A DNA stretch of 64,000 nt from Kappaphycus alvarezii. Lineage: Eukaryota; Rhodophyta; Florideophyceae; Gigartinales; Solieriaceae. Positions 11,145 to 23,738 of this stretch are shown piece after piece. The translations under genes were made by a program, and so were the position numbers. The stretch spans positions 86,790 to 150,789 of the forward strand of contig NADL03000171.1 in NCBI GenBank assembly GCA_002205965.3. The letters are read 5' to 3'. A model generated the notes under the pieces. That model was not told where the DNA came from and made no database searches. It worked only from the letters and a program-made list of their open reading frames with translations. Positions within the stretch are counted from its first letter, which is position 1. The number at the start of each line of letters is the position of its first letter.

Positions 11145-11476
11145 CCCTCCGCCGCCGCCACATTTCGCCAAGTACCGTTACCGCAAACGCAGCCGCGACA
11201 CTCACAGAGCGCGAAAAACGCCTTCGTTACTACGACTACTGCGACCAAAACGTTATCCTCCTCTGCCCGGTACGGATTGATGTCTTTGGCGCCGTAGGCG
11301 ACGACGGCAAGGGTATTTTACGCCGCCTTGCTTCCTTCGCCGCTTCCCGACGCGGTTACTCCCCAACAGGAGCCCAGCGTCTTCGTTACCCGTTTTGCGT
11401 TTAGTCTCCAAGTGATGCAAGCGCGACAGGTTTCCACCCGCCGCCCACATTCCAAGTTAATTTCTTAATGCCCTCC

Positions 11477-11580
11477 TCACGCTTCTGTGCCACACTGTAC
11501 AACTCGTAAAGATTTACAACCACCACACGCAATATGTCCCTCGCTGTTGCAATTGAAGCACTTGGTTTTGAAAGGAGTCG
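11477..11580 (-). pseudogene. Short frame with zinc-knuckle-like motif (gag-like or host remnant)
   Basis: On the minus strand a frame of about 35 codons reads KCFNCNSEGHIACGGC before a stop. The CX2CX4H part fits a CCHC knuckle, but the last cysteine spacing does not. A solo LTR interrupts the same motif in B2 (48,800-48,840) and B4. It may be the end of an old gag-like gene. Flanking frames are too broken to decide. Confidence 0.35.
11521..11525. other. Empty site for the 48,840-50,193 solo LTR
   Basis: CACCA here, inside continuous module sequence, is the complement of the TGGTG target duplicated around the solo LTR in module B2. Module B3 has the same uninterrupted site at 54,394-54,398. 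Confidence 0.8.
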
Positions 11581-12087
11581 ATGAGACTAGACTTTGACGA
11601 GTTCTTTACCGTGATCCTATACCATATCAAGCTTGGTCATACCTAGAGGTGTCGAGGCCAAGTTGAAAACCCATGGGGCTACGTTTGGAGCTGTTCTCTT
11701 TGAAGATGTCTTCAATATATCCTGAAGTTTTCCGGACAACCACAAATGAATCAAAATGGCATGCCAACACAGAATTTGAGAGGAAATACGTTTCCTAAAA
11801 GGCAACCTTAAGGTTATCTATAAACTCAGCAACATTGGACACGACGGTTGTTGCAGCGTGCTTTTGCATGAAACCCATGGTGTGAAGGCTCTTTGGGTGA
11901 AATTCATTAGTGTTCTTAACAAAGAAAAATGGTAGCACAAGTAACTTTTAGAGAGGTATGCCCATTTCGGCTAATAACGCGCGCGCTGCCTCTAAATTAA
12001 TGAAGCAGCAAAGCTTTTCTCCCGTTTAGAGAGGTTTCGAATTAGTAGGGGTGGTCTCTAACGATTAAATTCAGCTAAATTCTTTTA

Positions 12088-12526
12088 CTATCCAGGCATA
12101 TGAATAGTTCTAGCAACCCTTTTCCAGCAACCCTGACAGACTGCCCAGGATGAATTACTGCTACTTTTTAATTTTGAGTCTGTGGCTAGAACGCTCACTA
12201 CGCGATTCTGGCAGCTTCTCGATCCAACATTCTCGGATACGCCAGGTAGACTGTGGTGGAGAGGGGGCGAGTAAGCAGACCAATTTGGAACGGAACTAAT
12301 TCCAACGGTCATTCCGATGCTGTTGTGGGCCATTTTAGGACAACTTAGGGACAATGAGAATGAAATTACACATAAGCGAACTATCAAAACAACAGGAATC
12401 GCAACTGTGGTCAAGTACACACATGAGCTAGAAATTCCACGGCAAAAAATAAAACATGGGCATGGGCATATTCCATTTAAGAAAGAGCCAGTCAAATACG
12501 TCCTGGAGCAGTCCAGATCATTTTAA
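12088..12526. other. Overlapping opposite-strand ORFs, coding status doubtful
   Basis: A minus-strand frame (12,088-12,495) and a plus-strand frame (12,317-12,526, 69 codons) overlap here. Both recur in modules B3 and B4, and the minus frame recurs partly in B2. The copies are recent duplicates, so conservation says little. The few differences in the plus frame of B3 (R/K, P/L, G/R, K/R) all change amino acids, which does not suggest selection. Confidence 0.25.
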
Positions 12527-13245
12527 TTCTCATCACGGACCGAACGTCTCAAAAGATATTCCCACACTTTTATACGTCTAGTGTACCTTTCAAGAGTCAA
12601 ACACCGAGACTTTTCCGATTTTATGAATATCGTAAATATGGCTCCGTTCTCGCGGGACACAGCCGTCAGTACGCTAATTTTTGAATCACGTAAACTTTTC
12701 GTCGTATTGGGAACTATAATAAATAAAAATATTTGAAACTGAAATTGATACTAGATCACCCCAAAGCTTCCTCCAGGTTAAGCCCTCCAAAGTCCTGCAG
12801 TAGACACACCCCCAACTTTCCCAATGAAACTGGTGCATCGTCTCAACATGCGATCATTTCAATTGGTCAAAATTGCGAATCTTTTTTTCCAGTCTACCCA
12901 GTACCGCTGCGTTCTTTGCTGGGCCGGCTTTATAAATGAGCAATACGACGCTGGCAAAACCAGTAATCCTCATATTGCAAAAGCTTTTACGGGTTGCTCA
13001 CCAGTCTGATTTGGAAAGCATAAAGAATTGGTCTCCGTAGTACAGCTTTTTGTACACAGAACAGCGGCTGACCAGTTAAGGTCTGACGGGGCTGCTCGAC
13101 AGTGAAAATATGCTGGTAAAAGCTTTTTTGTTACTACAATTTCATTTGACTCTATAACGAGGATATCACCATACGGACTTTCTAGGTGGATATCTTTAGA
13201 TTCCTATTTTTTTGAGAGGTAATCTTATCGCTATAATGCAAGATG

Positions 13246-13251
13246 TTTATT
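13246..13251 (-). terminator. Poly(A) signal of secreted peptide gene copy 1
   Basis: AATAAA on the minus strand about 215 bp after the stop codon of the 13,465-13,742 gene. The same signal is at 47,108-47,113 and 61,643-61,648 in the other module copies. Confidence 0.5.
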
Positions 13252-13464
13252 ACCACGGGAACACAGGCTTTTTTAAGGACGAATGTAACAGGAAAATAGA
13301 TGAAGGGCAACTAATTTCGAACCGCAATGCATAGCACACTTGGTGTGTAGTTGTGCTTGTTGCAACACTTCGCAATCACATCAGGTGTAATTGTGTTGTG
13401 TACTTCTAGCACTGTTATTCCTTAGCTCGTTCACTACATTCGAGACCTGTTCCACGTTTCCAGC

Positions 13465-13742
13465 TTATGCAGGACGACATGTGCATCGGAAGCCACGTCT
13501 GGTTCCCCTCTGGCATCCCTGGATGATGCAGTTGGAGTCATCGGTCATCATGGCTCTACATTGGCTCGCGGCACGGCCCCGACCTCCACAAGGACCCTGT
13601 AAATCGCCCCAGGGCGCACCGTATCCTCTATTAGATCTTCATTGGCGAAATTTTCCTTTTCGACATCTTCACTTGGGATGGCAACTGCAAAAGCAGCGAG
13701 GAAGAAGAGGACAGTAGTGAGAAGCAGAGTGAGACGAGACAT
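13465..13742 (-). pseudogene. Secreted cysteine-rich peptide gene, copy 1 (frameshifted)
   Basis: Copy of the family described at 23,739-24,017: hydrophobic signal peptide starting MSRLTLLL, acidic propeptide and cysteine-rich mature part. One G is missing from a run just after the codons for AIYR, where the intact copies have four Gs. The mature peptide is therefore out of frame, although its sequence is otherwise preserved to the stop codon. This could be a real lesion or an assembly indel. A TATA box lies at 13,856-13,862. Confidence 0.8.
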
Positions 13743-13855
13743 ATTGATGATTGCAACGATTTGGCTTGAGCAGTCTTGAGATCCTTGACGAATGAAGAGT
13801 TGTTGGAGTTGATGAGATTGAAATTCGGGAGCAGAAGTGGCTGTTAGGGGCAGCC

Positions 13856-13862
13856 TTTTATA
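13856..13862 (-). promoter_or_regulatory. TATA box of peptide gene copy 1
   Basis: TATAAAA on the minus strand 114 bp upstream of the ATG, conserved in position and flank ('cttataaaaggctgcccc') in the module B2 and B4 copies and, with changes, at 24,131-24,137. Confidence 0.6.
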
Positions 13863-14662
13863 AGATCTAACTGAGTATATACATCCTGTCTTCATTAAGC
13901 CTCGTGCTGAAATCTCTGAACAGCTGTTATTGAGTGAAATTGCATTGTATGAAACTCCTAGCCGAGGACATCGTGACTCATTTTTCCTTCAATCTACCAT
14001 ACTGCTTCCTATTTCCATATGTGCTGTAAGAGGTACTCGCTTGTACTAATAAACGGGGTTGATTTATTGCGGCCGTTTCAGTGGTTCTAGTGAATTGCTG
14101 ATCTCCCGCGAAGCAAGTAAAGCAATCTATGCATACAGAAGGGTAGGATAGCTTGCTCGTATCTTCCACGAGTAAAACACCAAAGCCTTTCCTCCTACAG
14201 AAAGAAACGTTTCTTATCCTGACATATGTTGACATAACTCTCGAGCTGTCTCCCTAGCATAACAAGTCAGGTAAAAAGATAATCTCGATGAGGTATCAAA
14301 TACATGTTCAGGGACTGGCGCTTGAAACAGATACTTTCATTCTTCATTTACAGGCCTGATTTCAACTAATATTTCCAATTAGTGGGGCAGCCAGAAACAA
14401 AATTCTCTCCTCTCTACATTTTGAACAAAGAACGTAGAGAAACCTTAAACAATTATCCCAAATAGGGCCAAAGAATTCTACGGAAAGCGAACTATCATTT
14501 TGAACCTGTACAATGGAGTGATACTCGCTCCTGCTCCGTAGGATTGCGACACATTTTTCAATATGTACTTTTCTGATGCTTTCGTTAATGGTGTCTCAAA
14601 TAGGTCACCGGACAAGTTTTTTTGAATAAATATTGATGATATTTAGGGTACAACCGTGCAAA

Positions 14663-15723
14663 TTAACTGCTGTCGGTCATCCCCTGTCGCTCAAATATAA
14701 TCTCCTCCTTCTCCCTATCTCGTGCCGTAATTGAATTCCGTAATATTTCTTTCAAATCCTCTCCAATGCTAGAGGGATTGGGAAACGGTGGAATGGCGAA
14801 ATTTTCGCCCTTATCATGCTCACTCGTCGAGCTGCAGTATGGTGGATGTAGGGTATGCCTATAGTGAGGTTTCAGCAATGGCGGCGGAGAAGACAGTTAC
14901 ATGAATAGTTCCGATTAGATGAAAAGATTATTGGATGATGGAAAATTGCTTTGACTGGCCCTGTGGCCAGCTGATACGCAAAATCCGGTTAGTAACTGAA
15001 TATTGATCATTAAAGGTGATGCTTTCGTTAGTAACCATCAGTTCACACAGATTTGTGTTGAAAGATAGTTTTTTTTCTGTAGCGGGAAGTGCAGTAACAG
15101 TAGGACTGCTGTAGAAAACAATCGGGTTATGAGAGCTGTGAATTTTAGTACCCAATAGGATGTCTTATTGGTTAGGGTATTCTAAAAACCATGTGCCAGC
15201 GGCTTATGTCGCATTCAAGAGATTGTGTTACTGCCTAATTTTCTGTAATCTACGGCCTTGTTGGAAATAGTTTAGGGTGACAATGAACACGTAGAATCTA
15301 GAACTTCGCTTATTGTTATGAAAACATAGCAGTAAGAGGAAAGTCGATTTGGTTCTTCAATGTTTGAAAAGTACGGTTCGGCTACCCCCAGTGTATGCTG
15401 TTGTGTCCAGGATAATGGGTAATGTCACTCGTGTGCCTAAATGTCGTGTGTGTAAATGGCAATAAGAGAAGTTCTAGAAAATCACAAGTAGGGTATATGT
15501 AAGTCGCGCAAACCTGGATATGGTGGAAGACGGGGGTTCGTTCACTGTAAGAGATATACTGGCTGATACCCAGTCAACTTGGATGGCAGTGTCCACGGGG
15601 ATATTGCTTATCAATGCCTGTAAAGAATCAGTTCGAAAAGAACTTCGCAAATTACCCGTTAGACACGTTGTTGCAACCTCAGCGTTAAAGCGTCTGGGAT
15701 GCCAGTTCATGCTCAGAACTTAG
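14663..15723 (-). other. Possible exons of an unidentified gene in module B1
   Basis: Minus-strand open segments at 15,710-15,474, about 15,130-14,928 and about 14,905-14,663 have plausible protein composition. The second follows a good splice acceptor (GATTGTTTTCTACAG). The third ends in a charged, helix-like stretch (EILRNSITARDREKEE) before a stop. Counterparts lie at 44,659-45,700 and 59,400-60,230. The divergent copy keeps part of the last segment open (minus strand, about 25,237-25,025). I do not recognise the product and cannot join the segments in a consistent phase. Confidence 0.3.
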
Positions 15724-16132
15724 CATGAGAGGTGCTTTGTGGGTTTTTCCTTTTGCTGGTTGCGATGTAATCTTTACGAGTTCCTCATAGCTGACTCACC
15801 TCATCAACTCCAACTATCCATTTCATTTAGCGATAGTTTCAGGATTGCGAAACCACAAATCAGATAAGTGTTGAGTGGCCCTCTAGCTGTAGAGGTATAC
15901 AATGGAAACGGTACCACAACAACAATACCCATGTTCTTGGAAATCAACAAATAATGCCTTGCAGCACCCTATGTATCAGATAAAATAGAAAAGGAACCAT
16001 AGTTAGACCCAAAGGTCGTTTCAAAAAATAAGTTTTGTCTTGAACGCCTGCTTGATGACTGGCCTGAAGGTAGCCTTTTAGGGAGCGTAGTTCCTTCCCT
16101 ATTACTGTGTCTGCATCATACCTTTTTGAGTC

Positions 16133-16200
16133 CATTGTGTTTGTCTAGAAAAACGATGGGATAGATCGGACATATGTTCCAAAAGTAAAACACCGAACCT
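16133..16200 (+). repeat. Short dispersed repeat (about 70 bp)
   Basis: Reads 'ttgtgtttgtctagaaaa' ... 'gatgggatagatcgga' ... 'agtaaaacaccgaa'. Related copies occur at 44,155-44,222, 48,616-48,680, 50,429-50,500 and 26,272-26,330. A partial second copy follows directly at about 16,212-16,250. Confidence 0.5.
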
Positions 16201-16611
16201 TTCCACCTCTTGGATAGATCAAATATATCTTCCAAGAGTAAAACACCTATACCCTTCCGTTCTTCTTGAATTCAAACCACCAGTTACACTATGAGAACGA
16301 TGCGTTTCGTGGCAGTAATCGCTGAGCTCGCTAAACAACGCTCACCTTAAAGAATCCCCTTGTTTGCAGCCCTTCGAAGTCTAGCGTAAAACCTCCCCCT
16401 TTTCCTCAATAAATCGCGGAGATGTACTTGAGAAAGCTATTATCCTGAGCATGTCTAGCATACACCGGGGATAGCCGAACCGCACTTTTCAAAAATTAAA
16501 GAACGAAGTTATTCGACTTGAGAAAGCAACAATAGGCTATTGCGCCGAAAGTTCCGTCCCAAACTTCGTAATACATAGAATAAGACATACCGGGAATTCT
16601 TCTGATTTGCT

Positions 16612-18011
16612 TGTAATACAGAAAATGGTCCTCCTCTTGAGTAACCCAGCAACCCACAACGATCCCGCCCCTGACTCCGCTGACCGTCCCTTCCAAATTT
16701 GCCTACCATCCTCCCTAGATATTTCAATACTCTATCCTCTCATCCAAATCAGCGTTTTATGTCTTCGTTATCTACCTTCCCAATCAAATTCTTTCCTTAC
16801 GTAGAAATTTCACGCAAATGTGCTACTGCAATTTCGATTTAACATTTTAGTACCGACTCCAGTCCGCCTCTGGGGTGTACTTGAAACAGTTTTACCCAAA
16901 TGCTTTGACATCCATCAAACCCTGCACACACTAAACTCCCTCTCATACCCTATATCCTCCATACTCTAATCGCCTCACTCCATTTACAACTAAAATGAAC
17001 AACCTTCGCCCCTTCACCTCCATCACCAAAAAGCGACACCCCGCCCCCTAAACGCCATTCCTCTACTCCCTTTCGGACCTAATAACCGTGATGACTTCCT
17101 ACGCCGACAAACAAAAAAAAGTTCTCGAATTTACGCGTCGTTTATTCGTCGATGAGGATGCGAAGGAAGTACCTGTGGGACAGGAGTGGGAAGTCTAGGG
17201 GGAGCAAGGGAGACCTTCGAGAAGTGGGCAGCCTCAAAATTGGTCTACGAGTTTAACGACGAGAAAGATCATGAGGAGGGCGAGAAGGATCATGAGGAGG
17301 ATCATGTGGAGGATGAGGAAGATGATGAGGACGAGGATCATGACGAGGTCGAAGAGATTGAAGGACAGGGAGGAATGGTGTTGGAATGGTGGAATTTATG
17401 GAACAAGTGGTACCGACGACGGAACCGGATGGGGATATCTCTATTATTTTAGATATCTTCTAGGGGAAATAGATAGGTATGAGCCGTTCGCAGATATTTG
17501 TAGGGATTAGTTGGGCAGAATGGCTATTTTAGAGAAGTTATTTGGATCTGATTTAGAGAATGGGAAGTAGGAGTACCATACTTTATGTTAGTTTCTTACG
17601 TATCTTTTGTTTAGAGTATATCGTCCACACAAAGTGTTTTTATGCATTTCTTGGTATCTTCTGTAGTTTGTTCGGACTTTTTCGGTAGCCAAAAGTCTAC
17701 ATAAGCAGAGTAAACTGCTTCCTCTTGGAGAGGTCAAGCAAGTTGGCAGACAACTTCAAGTCAAGGTCCAAGTAGTAAGAAGTTTAGAGTCAACTTCGGA
17801 CCCGAGACACATTTTTCCTACGCTAGTCCCAGAGCATCAGTGGCAGACCCTGCCCCTTCCATACTTGCTTGTAGTCCTCTCAATTTTCTTCCATATTTAT
17901 TCCTTTTTGTTCGGTCAACTATACCACGGTAGCACTTTTGTCGCTTGCAACACCTCAGTCTTGGGTTAGTTGGTTCTGAGTATCTCTTCTCCCGACGATT
18001 TACCCCTATCA
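16612..18011 (+). repeat. Element 3 5' LTR (1,400 bp, long type)
   Basis: Begins TGTAATACAGAAAATGG and ends ACCCCTATCA, by homology with the solo LTR at 48,840-50,193. A primer-binding region and gag follow, so this is a genuine 5' LTR and not a solo copy. It holds the acidic reading frame (16,995-17,569) and then the promoter block ('gccaaaagtctacataagc'). Confidence 0.8.
16995..17569 (+). pseudogene. LTR-internal acidic protein gene, Element 3 copy (frameshifted)
   Basis: Starts MNNLRP at 16,995, as in the solo LTR at 48,840-50,193. A central run is rich in Glu, Asp and His (17,265-17,370), and the end is LFGSDLENGK at about 17,569. Indels and stops break it into at least three frames. It lies inside the LTR ahead of the element's own promoter. 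Function unknown; the composition resembles acidic regulatory proteins, which is only a suggestion. Confidence 0.65.
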
Positions 18012-18094
18012 TTCGGTCCTCTCTTGAGGGGGTTGCTCCGAGGTATTCGAGCTGTGGAGTATTAAGGAACAATTAGGAAGATTTTTCTGTAACC

Positions 18095-19975
18095 ATGGAT
18101 CTCAACGCTGCTCGTATAACGTTCACAGGGCGGCAAGAGTGAAGATGTTGAGAAGTTTCTTTATACATATGTTTATGTTTTGATGCGATGAAGAGAAGGC
18201 CGCAAGTATCTTCGCCTATCTTCATGGTGACGCAAAGCACAAATATAAAGACAAATTTATCGACGGGTGGTCTCTTAACCGGAATGGGTGTAACTTCGGT
18301 GAGGTATGTGAATGGCTTGTGAAAGAATATGCTAAGGAGGTAGAACCAGATGAGATGATTCGTACCGCCATAGAGGTACGGCTCAACTTCGACGATTTTT
18401 TAAGCTCATTGGCATACTTGTGTGATCTATATGAAAGACCGGGTTCAAGGCCAAAGCCAAGTACTGAATACTGCGTAAGGCGGCGATGGGAGATAAGCGA
18501 CTCTCCTATTTCCTCCTCATCAAGGACCCTCACACTTTTAATGAACTAAAGGGTACCATAGTAGAATTTGTCAAAAATTCGGAGACGTTTCAGGCACTGA
18601 GTGAGGTACCGAGGAAAACCGTACATCGATGTCTATTGTACATCCTGAAAAGAATTATCAAAGGCTGGCTACTAGTCCAGCAGCATTGGAGTCTGTCAGT
18701 AGCGATGTCAAAAACTTGGAAGAAAGGATGGAAACCCGATTCGATAATCGACATGACATTATAACCTCGTAGTTGAAGAGCCTTACTCTTACCATTAAAA
18801 AGAACCAGTCTGGGCCCCTAAGGCCGCAGAAGTCTTCTCCTTCTGCCACAATCTTGGACAATTTGCAAACAGATGTCCTGATTATCCACATAGAAATTCT
18901 CTTCCTGAAAAGTGCGGACGATATGGGCATCATGAAAGCAACTGCTGGTCTAAAGACAACAGAGGAACAAATTTATCGGACGCGGGGAGCGAACCAGGAC
19001 CCAAGATGAAAATTTTACAAAACAGAAATGATTAAAGGTTGAAGGATGCTGGTAAACGTATCCATTACTGAAGAAATTAGTCAAGTCAATGTGACAAAAA
19101 TGGATTGAGAAGGGGACATTTTATCGAAGAAATCCCGGCTAGATTATGCAATGCTGGAGCATATCCCAGCACCTGTACCTTATCTGACCAAGAAATCTGA
19201 TCAAGTTGTTCCAGGAGTGGAAATCACTTCGGCCAAGAGGACAAAAAAGAGTATGAAATTTAAGAGTGTCCCGAAGGACGTACTGTAGTATGTCAAGAAG
19301 TACAATTTGGTGGCTTAGCTTGCATTGGCTCCAACTGGAATAACGTTTGGTCAACTTTTGGGGGGCGACGCAGAGGATGCGAGAAGAGGACTCAAAAAAA
19401 GTATCAGGTCTAATAAGTCCGCTAAGGGTTAGAAATTGTCTCTTCAATCGGCCTCGACAGCGCCAAGACGTCTTAAGCTGGTGCCAGTCAAAGTATTGGG
19501 AACGAAAACCTAAGCTCTTTTCGGTTCGGGCGATGTTCCAATCCTCATTTCAGAAACTTTGGTGACAGATCTAGGTCTCAAAATTACTGCAACTACTAGA
19601 TGAATAACTGTGGCCGATGGAACCGTCTCAAATTCCATGGGCACTGTTGACAAGGTTTTCGTGTTCTTTGGGGACTCTGAAGTTTATGTAGACTTTCTTA
19701 TCATGCCTGATCTCCCATTGGATGCAATTATTGCCTGCCGTACCATGAAAATAGTACGTACATGTATTGACTTGGGCAACCAAAACGTTTCAGTTAATAT
19801 TGACGGCAGAACCGCAAAGAAGCCCCTGGATTTCGATAAAAGCACAAATCGGGAAGATCTAAGAGAAACAGACAGTGAAGATTTCACTTCTAGCTATGAC
19901 AGCAAAGATTGCGAACCAACTAACACTTTCGGAAATGTAAAAGGGTACGCTCGAGGGATAATGAACATGGCATAG
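18095..19975 (+). pseudogene. gag: Element 3 gag-protease remnant
   Basis: Begins MDLNAARITFTG like Elements 1 and 2 and follows them through the capsid-like region, both zinc knuckles (several cysteines lost) and the protease region. Multiple stops and frameshifts break it, and the DSG active-site triplet is mutated. It runs through TAATG into pol. Protein-level divergence from Element 1 is roughly one residue in five, so it is much older than Elements 1 and 2. Confidence 0.8.
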
Positions 19976-20250
19976 GATGATTTGATTCTAGGTTTGAAAC
20001 AGATGACGGCTAAAATTTTAGGGTAGGTTTGACAGTTTAAATATGTTTCTTTTTGCGATAATATCGAATCAAAGGACGGAATTCAGAGCCAGAAAGAAGA
20101 TTTTTTCCAAAGAAAACAAGAATATGTCTAATTCCATATTTGAAGATGTGAGCACGCCGGAAGAGTTCCTTCAAAATTTTGAGGGTGAGACTCAAGAAGA
20201 AGACCAGCGCCAAATGGCAGTAATTCAAGAAAGAGTACAGCACATTGAAG
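19976..20250 (+). pseudogene. pol: Element 3 pol N-terminal remnant
   Basis: Matches the acidic start of pol in Element 1 (8,506-8,200) with several indels, including the CDNIESKD and SIFEDVSTPEE segments. Similarity ends near 20,250, before reverse transcriptase. Confidence 0.65.
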
Positions 20251-22250
20251 CAACTTCTACCATCAAAGACCCCATCGCCTTTCCCGCAAACTGTCTTACT
20301 TTGTCACCTACATTTTTCCGTCCACCATCGTCGCGAATTAAACTAGAGCTCGCCGTCCCATCAACCTAGCTTTGATGTCCAATGGTCCTACTGGTTGCGA
20401 AGATTACGAGAAGGATGGACATAAAATGAGTTCGGGAGAGGAGACACTGCCAATATGTGAGGAAGGGAAACAAAGCAGACGATGTGGAGTAAAGCTGACA
20501 CAACCCGAGGATTACTACAACTGGATGAACCCGTGGTAGCCATTTGTATGGAAACGTGGTAATTTTGCTTTAGAGATGGTCGGGAGAGTGAGAGTTTGAC
20601 CGCACTCTCGGACTCCGCTGTTACAGATGAAGTGGAAAATAAATATTATGAGAAAATCTTGGGGGTCTCAATATTTCCCAAGACTTTATTTATCATTCTG
20701 GTCAGTATTCCAGAATTTCCAGGGAATGCATTGGACTTACGGGTATTTTGTAGGCGGTGCTTGACTATGAAATTGATGATGAAACATTTGACTAATATAT
20801 ATGAATAATTATTCCGATAGCATCCACTGTTAATCTTTGTCATCGATAAGATTCCCTTTAACTCATATTCTGTTACTTAATAATTTAATTGAGAATTTAA
20901 TACTGGACAGAAAAGTGCATAGAAGCTGATTGATTACAACGATTCCTCCTAGGAGAGGTCAATCAAGTTCGCGAATACCACAAGTATTTATTTACAACTT
21001 CATTTTTCCAAAATTATGCCTCGATAACATTTTTGTTTATTACAACACATCTGTTCTAGAATAATTAGCCCATAGAATCTCATTTGCGTCAAATTTCTTC
21101 TATGACAGAGAAAGAGAGAATCTAGTACCTCAGCACAAGGAATGGGTGGTGTATTGTAGTGTGCGGTGTGCGAAAAATTGGAAACGCGCTACGAATGTGA
21201 GGTGGTGGAAGTCGGTAACAGCGAGATGAATGACAAGGTCACGATGAGTGAGAAAGGCGAATCTTCCTGTGAAGAGCCACAGTATGTCTAATATTTTAAG
21301 AAGAATTGTGGCGAATAGTGGATAATAAACGATTTCACACCAACTACAAACTAATTCTTTATCCAAAGTAGGATTTAAAGCGAAGATCCTGGAGCGCAAG
21401 TCGAAAATTTGGTATTTCGTCTGATGGTATATGTAATATCGTGTTTCCTTCCTTGAATGTGTTCTTTCTAGGAGTACATTGAGGAGGTTTTTGGTGCTTT
21501 ATCCTTGGAAGCTAAATTCCACTGAAATAGAAGAATATCGTACATTTAGCTGACAAGACCAGCGTCGAAATCATAATTCGGACACTCTTTGTGATACTAG
21601 GGAGAATATGCGGGGTTTATTTGTTGTAACAGCCAAAATCACTGATACCCGGTCAACTTCTATAACAGAGTCAACCTTTTAAATGTTCTCGAAAAAGCAT
21701 GGCACAAGTGAGACTGGCGAATTGTGTCGAAATACGATCATTTTCATTGGGTATATTTTCTGAGTCTGTAGCTACTCGTTTTCAAAAGGATTGGGTTTGT
21801 ATTATTTTACGCCTGCTTTCTATCTGAGGGTATACAAAGCTGAAAATCGTGCCTAATTAGATTGTAAAAAGGTGTAGGGTCTGGGATAATTCCTAATAAT
21901 CTGACTTGGACAGCATGATGAATAAGTCCCCAAAGAACAACTTTCTGTACATGAAATAGCAGGTGCCCCGCCGAGGTCTGTTGAAACTGCCAAGAAGTGA
22001 AAACATACCCTCGAAATGGTTTGACTACTACAAGTACGTTAGGGAAGGATGAGGTTGAATTTCAAAGCAAGTTCGTGTCTTAAGAAGCTGCATGGTACAG
22101 CAAGGCCGAAGGACCCACCCTACGACGAGGGGTTAAGGTGCTATGGACCAGCCAGTGAAACTTAATTATGAGTCCTGTCAAGTACATTTGAATCCCAAAC
22201 ATATGAGGATCTCAACACAAAACGTAAACAGCCTTGCTGTACTGCGAATG
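20250..22250. other. No confident gene; mixed unique and eroded sequence
   Basis: Open stretches are short. A plus-strand segment near 20,400-20,580 has a protein-like run (PEDYYNWMNPW) between stops that I could not place. Around 21,640-21,680 the phrase 'actgatacccggtcaactt' echoes module B1 near 15,560-15,590, so parts may be very old module copies. Confidence 0.3.
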
Positions 22251-22259
22251 GTGCTGAGT

Positions 22260-22400
22260 TTTGGAGTCCAAAGAAATGGGAAATTGATTTGGTTCTTTAA
22301 GTTTTGAAAATTGCGGTTCGGCTATCCCCCGGTGTATGTTGGACATGTTCAGGGTACTGGGTAATGTGACTCATGTGCCTAAATGGCTGGCTCGAAGCCT
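22260..22400. repeat. Module B fragment
   Basis: Matches 15,340-15,455, including 'gattggttcttt'-like sequence, 'gcggttcggctatcccc' and 'actcatgtgcctaaatg'. Related copies lie at 16,455-16,500, 43,850-43,920, 44,940-45,020 and 59,490-59,550. Confidence 0.6.
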
Positions 22401-22409
22401 GTCATCAGG

Positions 22410-23730
22410 CATATTGCATTGCTCATCACTGCTGCTGCCACATGCCTTTGGTTAAAACCGCTCGAACTGTCCCGTATGTGTGAAAATTGACCAAATCTTT
22501 TAATATCTATCCCGGTGTCCTACAGTGATGCTGAATTGTGGAACAATATTTTTTATTGAGGCCCACAAATTACATTTATTGTGAATCATCAAGGAATAAT
22601 TTTATCTATATACACTAGCACTATTTTATGCTGAATTGAGTTTGAAATAATGTTTATGTCCTACAGTTGTGGCTTTATATTATACAGGCTATAATTATTG
22701 CATTTATGCTACCAAAAACTTATTATCTGGATGATTGCTTACCTGGAAAATACTGCAATAATTATTGCTGAGCCTGAATTATGTCTACCAAAATTATTGA
22801 ACGGCTCACGTGATTATTGTAGCAGGTTCAACCTGGTGTAGAGTATAAGTAGTTTAGGTTGTTAGAAATATTTTTTACATCCTCGGGCCATCGAAATATT
22901 CCCCTCGATCACCTATCATTAAATTTGGTTTTCTATTCATTATTCATTCTAAGGTTAATTGCGGCATTTATTTATTTATTCAAGTTGGAACTACTTATTA
23001 TTATTTGGATCTACCCATCCCAATTATTTTGCAGTATGTCTCCATTGTCCTAACAGCCAGGTTCCGCATAACTTTTATTGAATAAACGTTAAACCCACCA
23101 CCTACAGTAGAAGAAGAAGATGATGAAGACTTTGCCAAGCAGGAAAGGGGGGCTAGCGACCCTCAAAAGGGGAAAAATCTATCCGAGCCAGGAACGGTTG
23201 AGTAGTCTTAGGTTGATCGCGACAGAAGTTCGTTGTTGTATGAGCGAACTGATAATCGTGAACAAGCGATCGCGCTCGAAGGCAGGGCTACTGCCTTTCC
23301 GTAGAGCGATGTACTCAGCAATTCTGGACAGACCTCGTTCGGCACCGGGACCGGCAGACACTATATCACGCATAACGTATTAGCCTCGTGGATATAACCG
23401 ACCACATCTTCCATGCATTAAAATAACCAAAAATTCCCCCATATAGTATACTGTAAATTAATTCTCGTAAGCCTGTATTCAGTTCCATAATATTTTTTTG
23501 AGTAGTCTTAGCGTTGCTGTAAAGGGTACTTGTAACTACGAGAAAGGATACTTTTATCACGACAGATGCGACGGGAACAAGTATGAAAGGCGACTGATTC
23601 TGGCAACGAGGAAGGACGAAATTGATGTCTAGTTGTATTTCTTGGACCATTCCTCACGCATGGGGTGCAATGGTATTGCGTACTTCTAGCCCTTCCCTAC
23701 CTATCCACCGCATTCCGAACCTGGTCCACA
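22410..23730. other. No confident gene
   Basis: AT-rich to about 23,060. The more GC-balanced stretch at 23,120-23,383 is open on both strands for 64-87 codons, with no motif I recognise. No LTR sequence seen. Confidence 0.3.
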
Positions 23731-23738
23731 CTTTCATC

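Larger units (their letters stand above)
11150..16611. repeat. Module B1 (duplicated host-derived segment)
   Basis: Matches, in inverted orientation, 43,746-48,839 plus 50,199-50,672 (module B2) and 59,368-63,363 (module B4), and in direct orientation 54,345-55,485 (module B3). A more divergent version lies at 23,700-26,720. It carries a frameshifted secreted cysteine-rich peptide gene and possible exons of another gene. B1 lacks the solo LTR that splits B2 and B4 but is itself split from its left part by Element 1. Confidence 0.85.
16612..20250 (+). mobile_element. Element 3: decayed Ty3/gypsy relative with long LTR
   Basis: Plus orientation: long 5' LTR (16,612-18,011), leader, gag-protease remnant (18,095-19,975) and the first part of pol, where similarity to Element 1 ends near 20,250. 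RT, RNase H, integrase and a 3' LTR are missing. The left flank ('gaattcttctgatttgc') is the same sequence that flanks the 5' LTR of Element 2 (43,746 onward), so both mark one ancestral insertion copied with module B. Confidence 0.8.

Noticed and set aside
11521-11580. A genuine CCHC zinc knuckle in module B
   Set aside because: The final cysteine is at the wrong distance from the histidine and the frame stops soon after, so it is kept only as a weak remnant.
13391-13717. Plus-strand ORFs opposite the secreted peptide genes (also at 23,622, 46,757 and 61,259)
   Set aside because: They are antisense shadows of the cysteine-rich peptide coding region; their length follows from the codon bias of the real strand.
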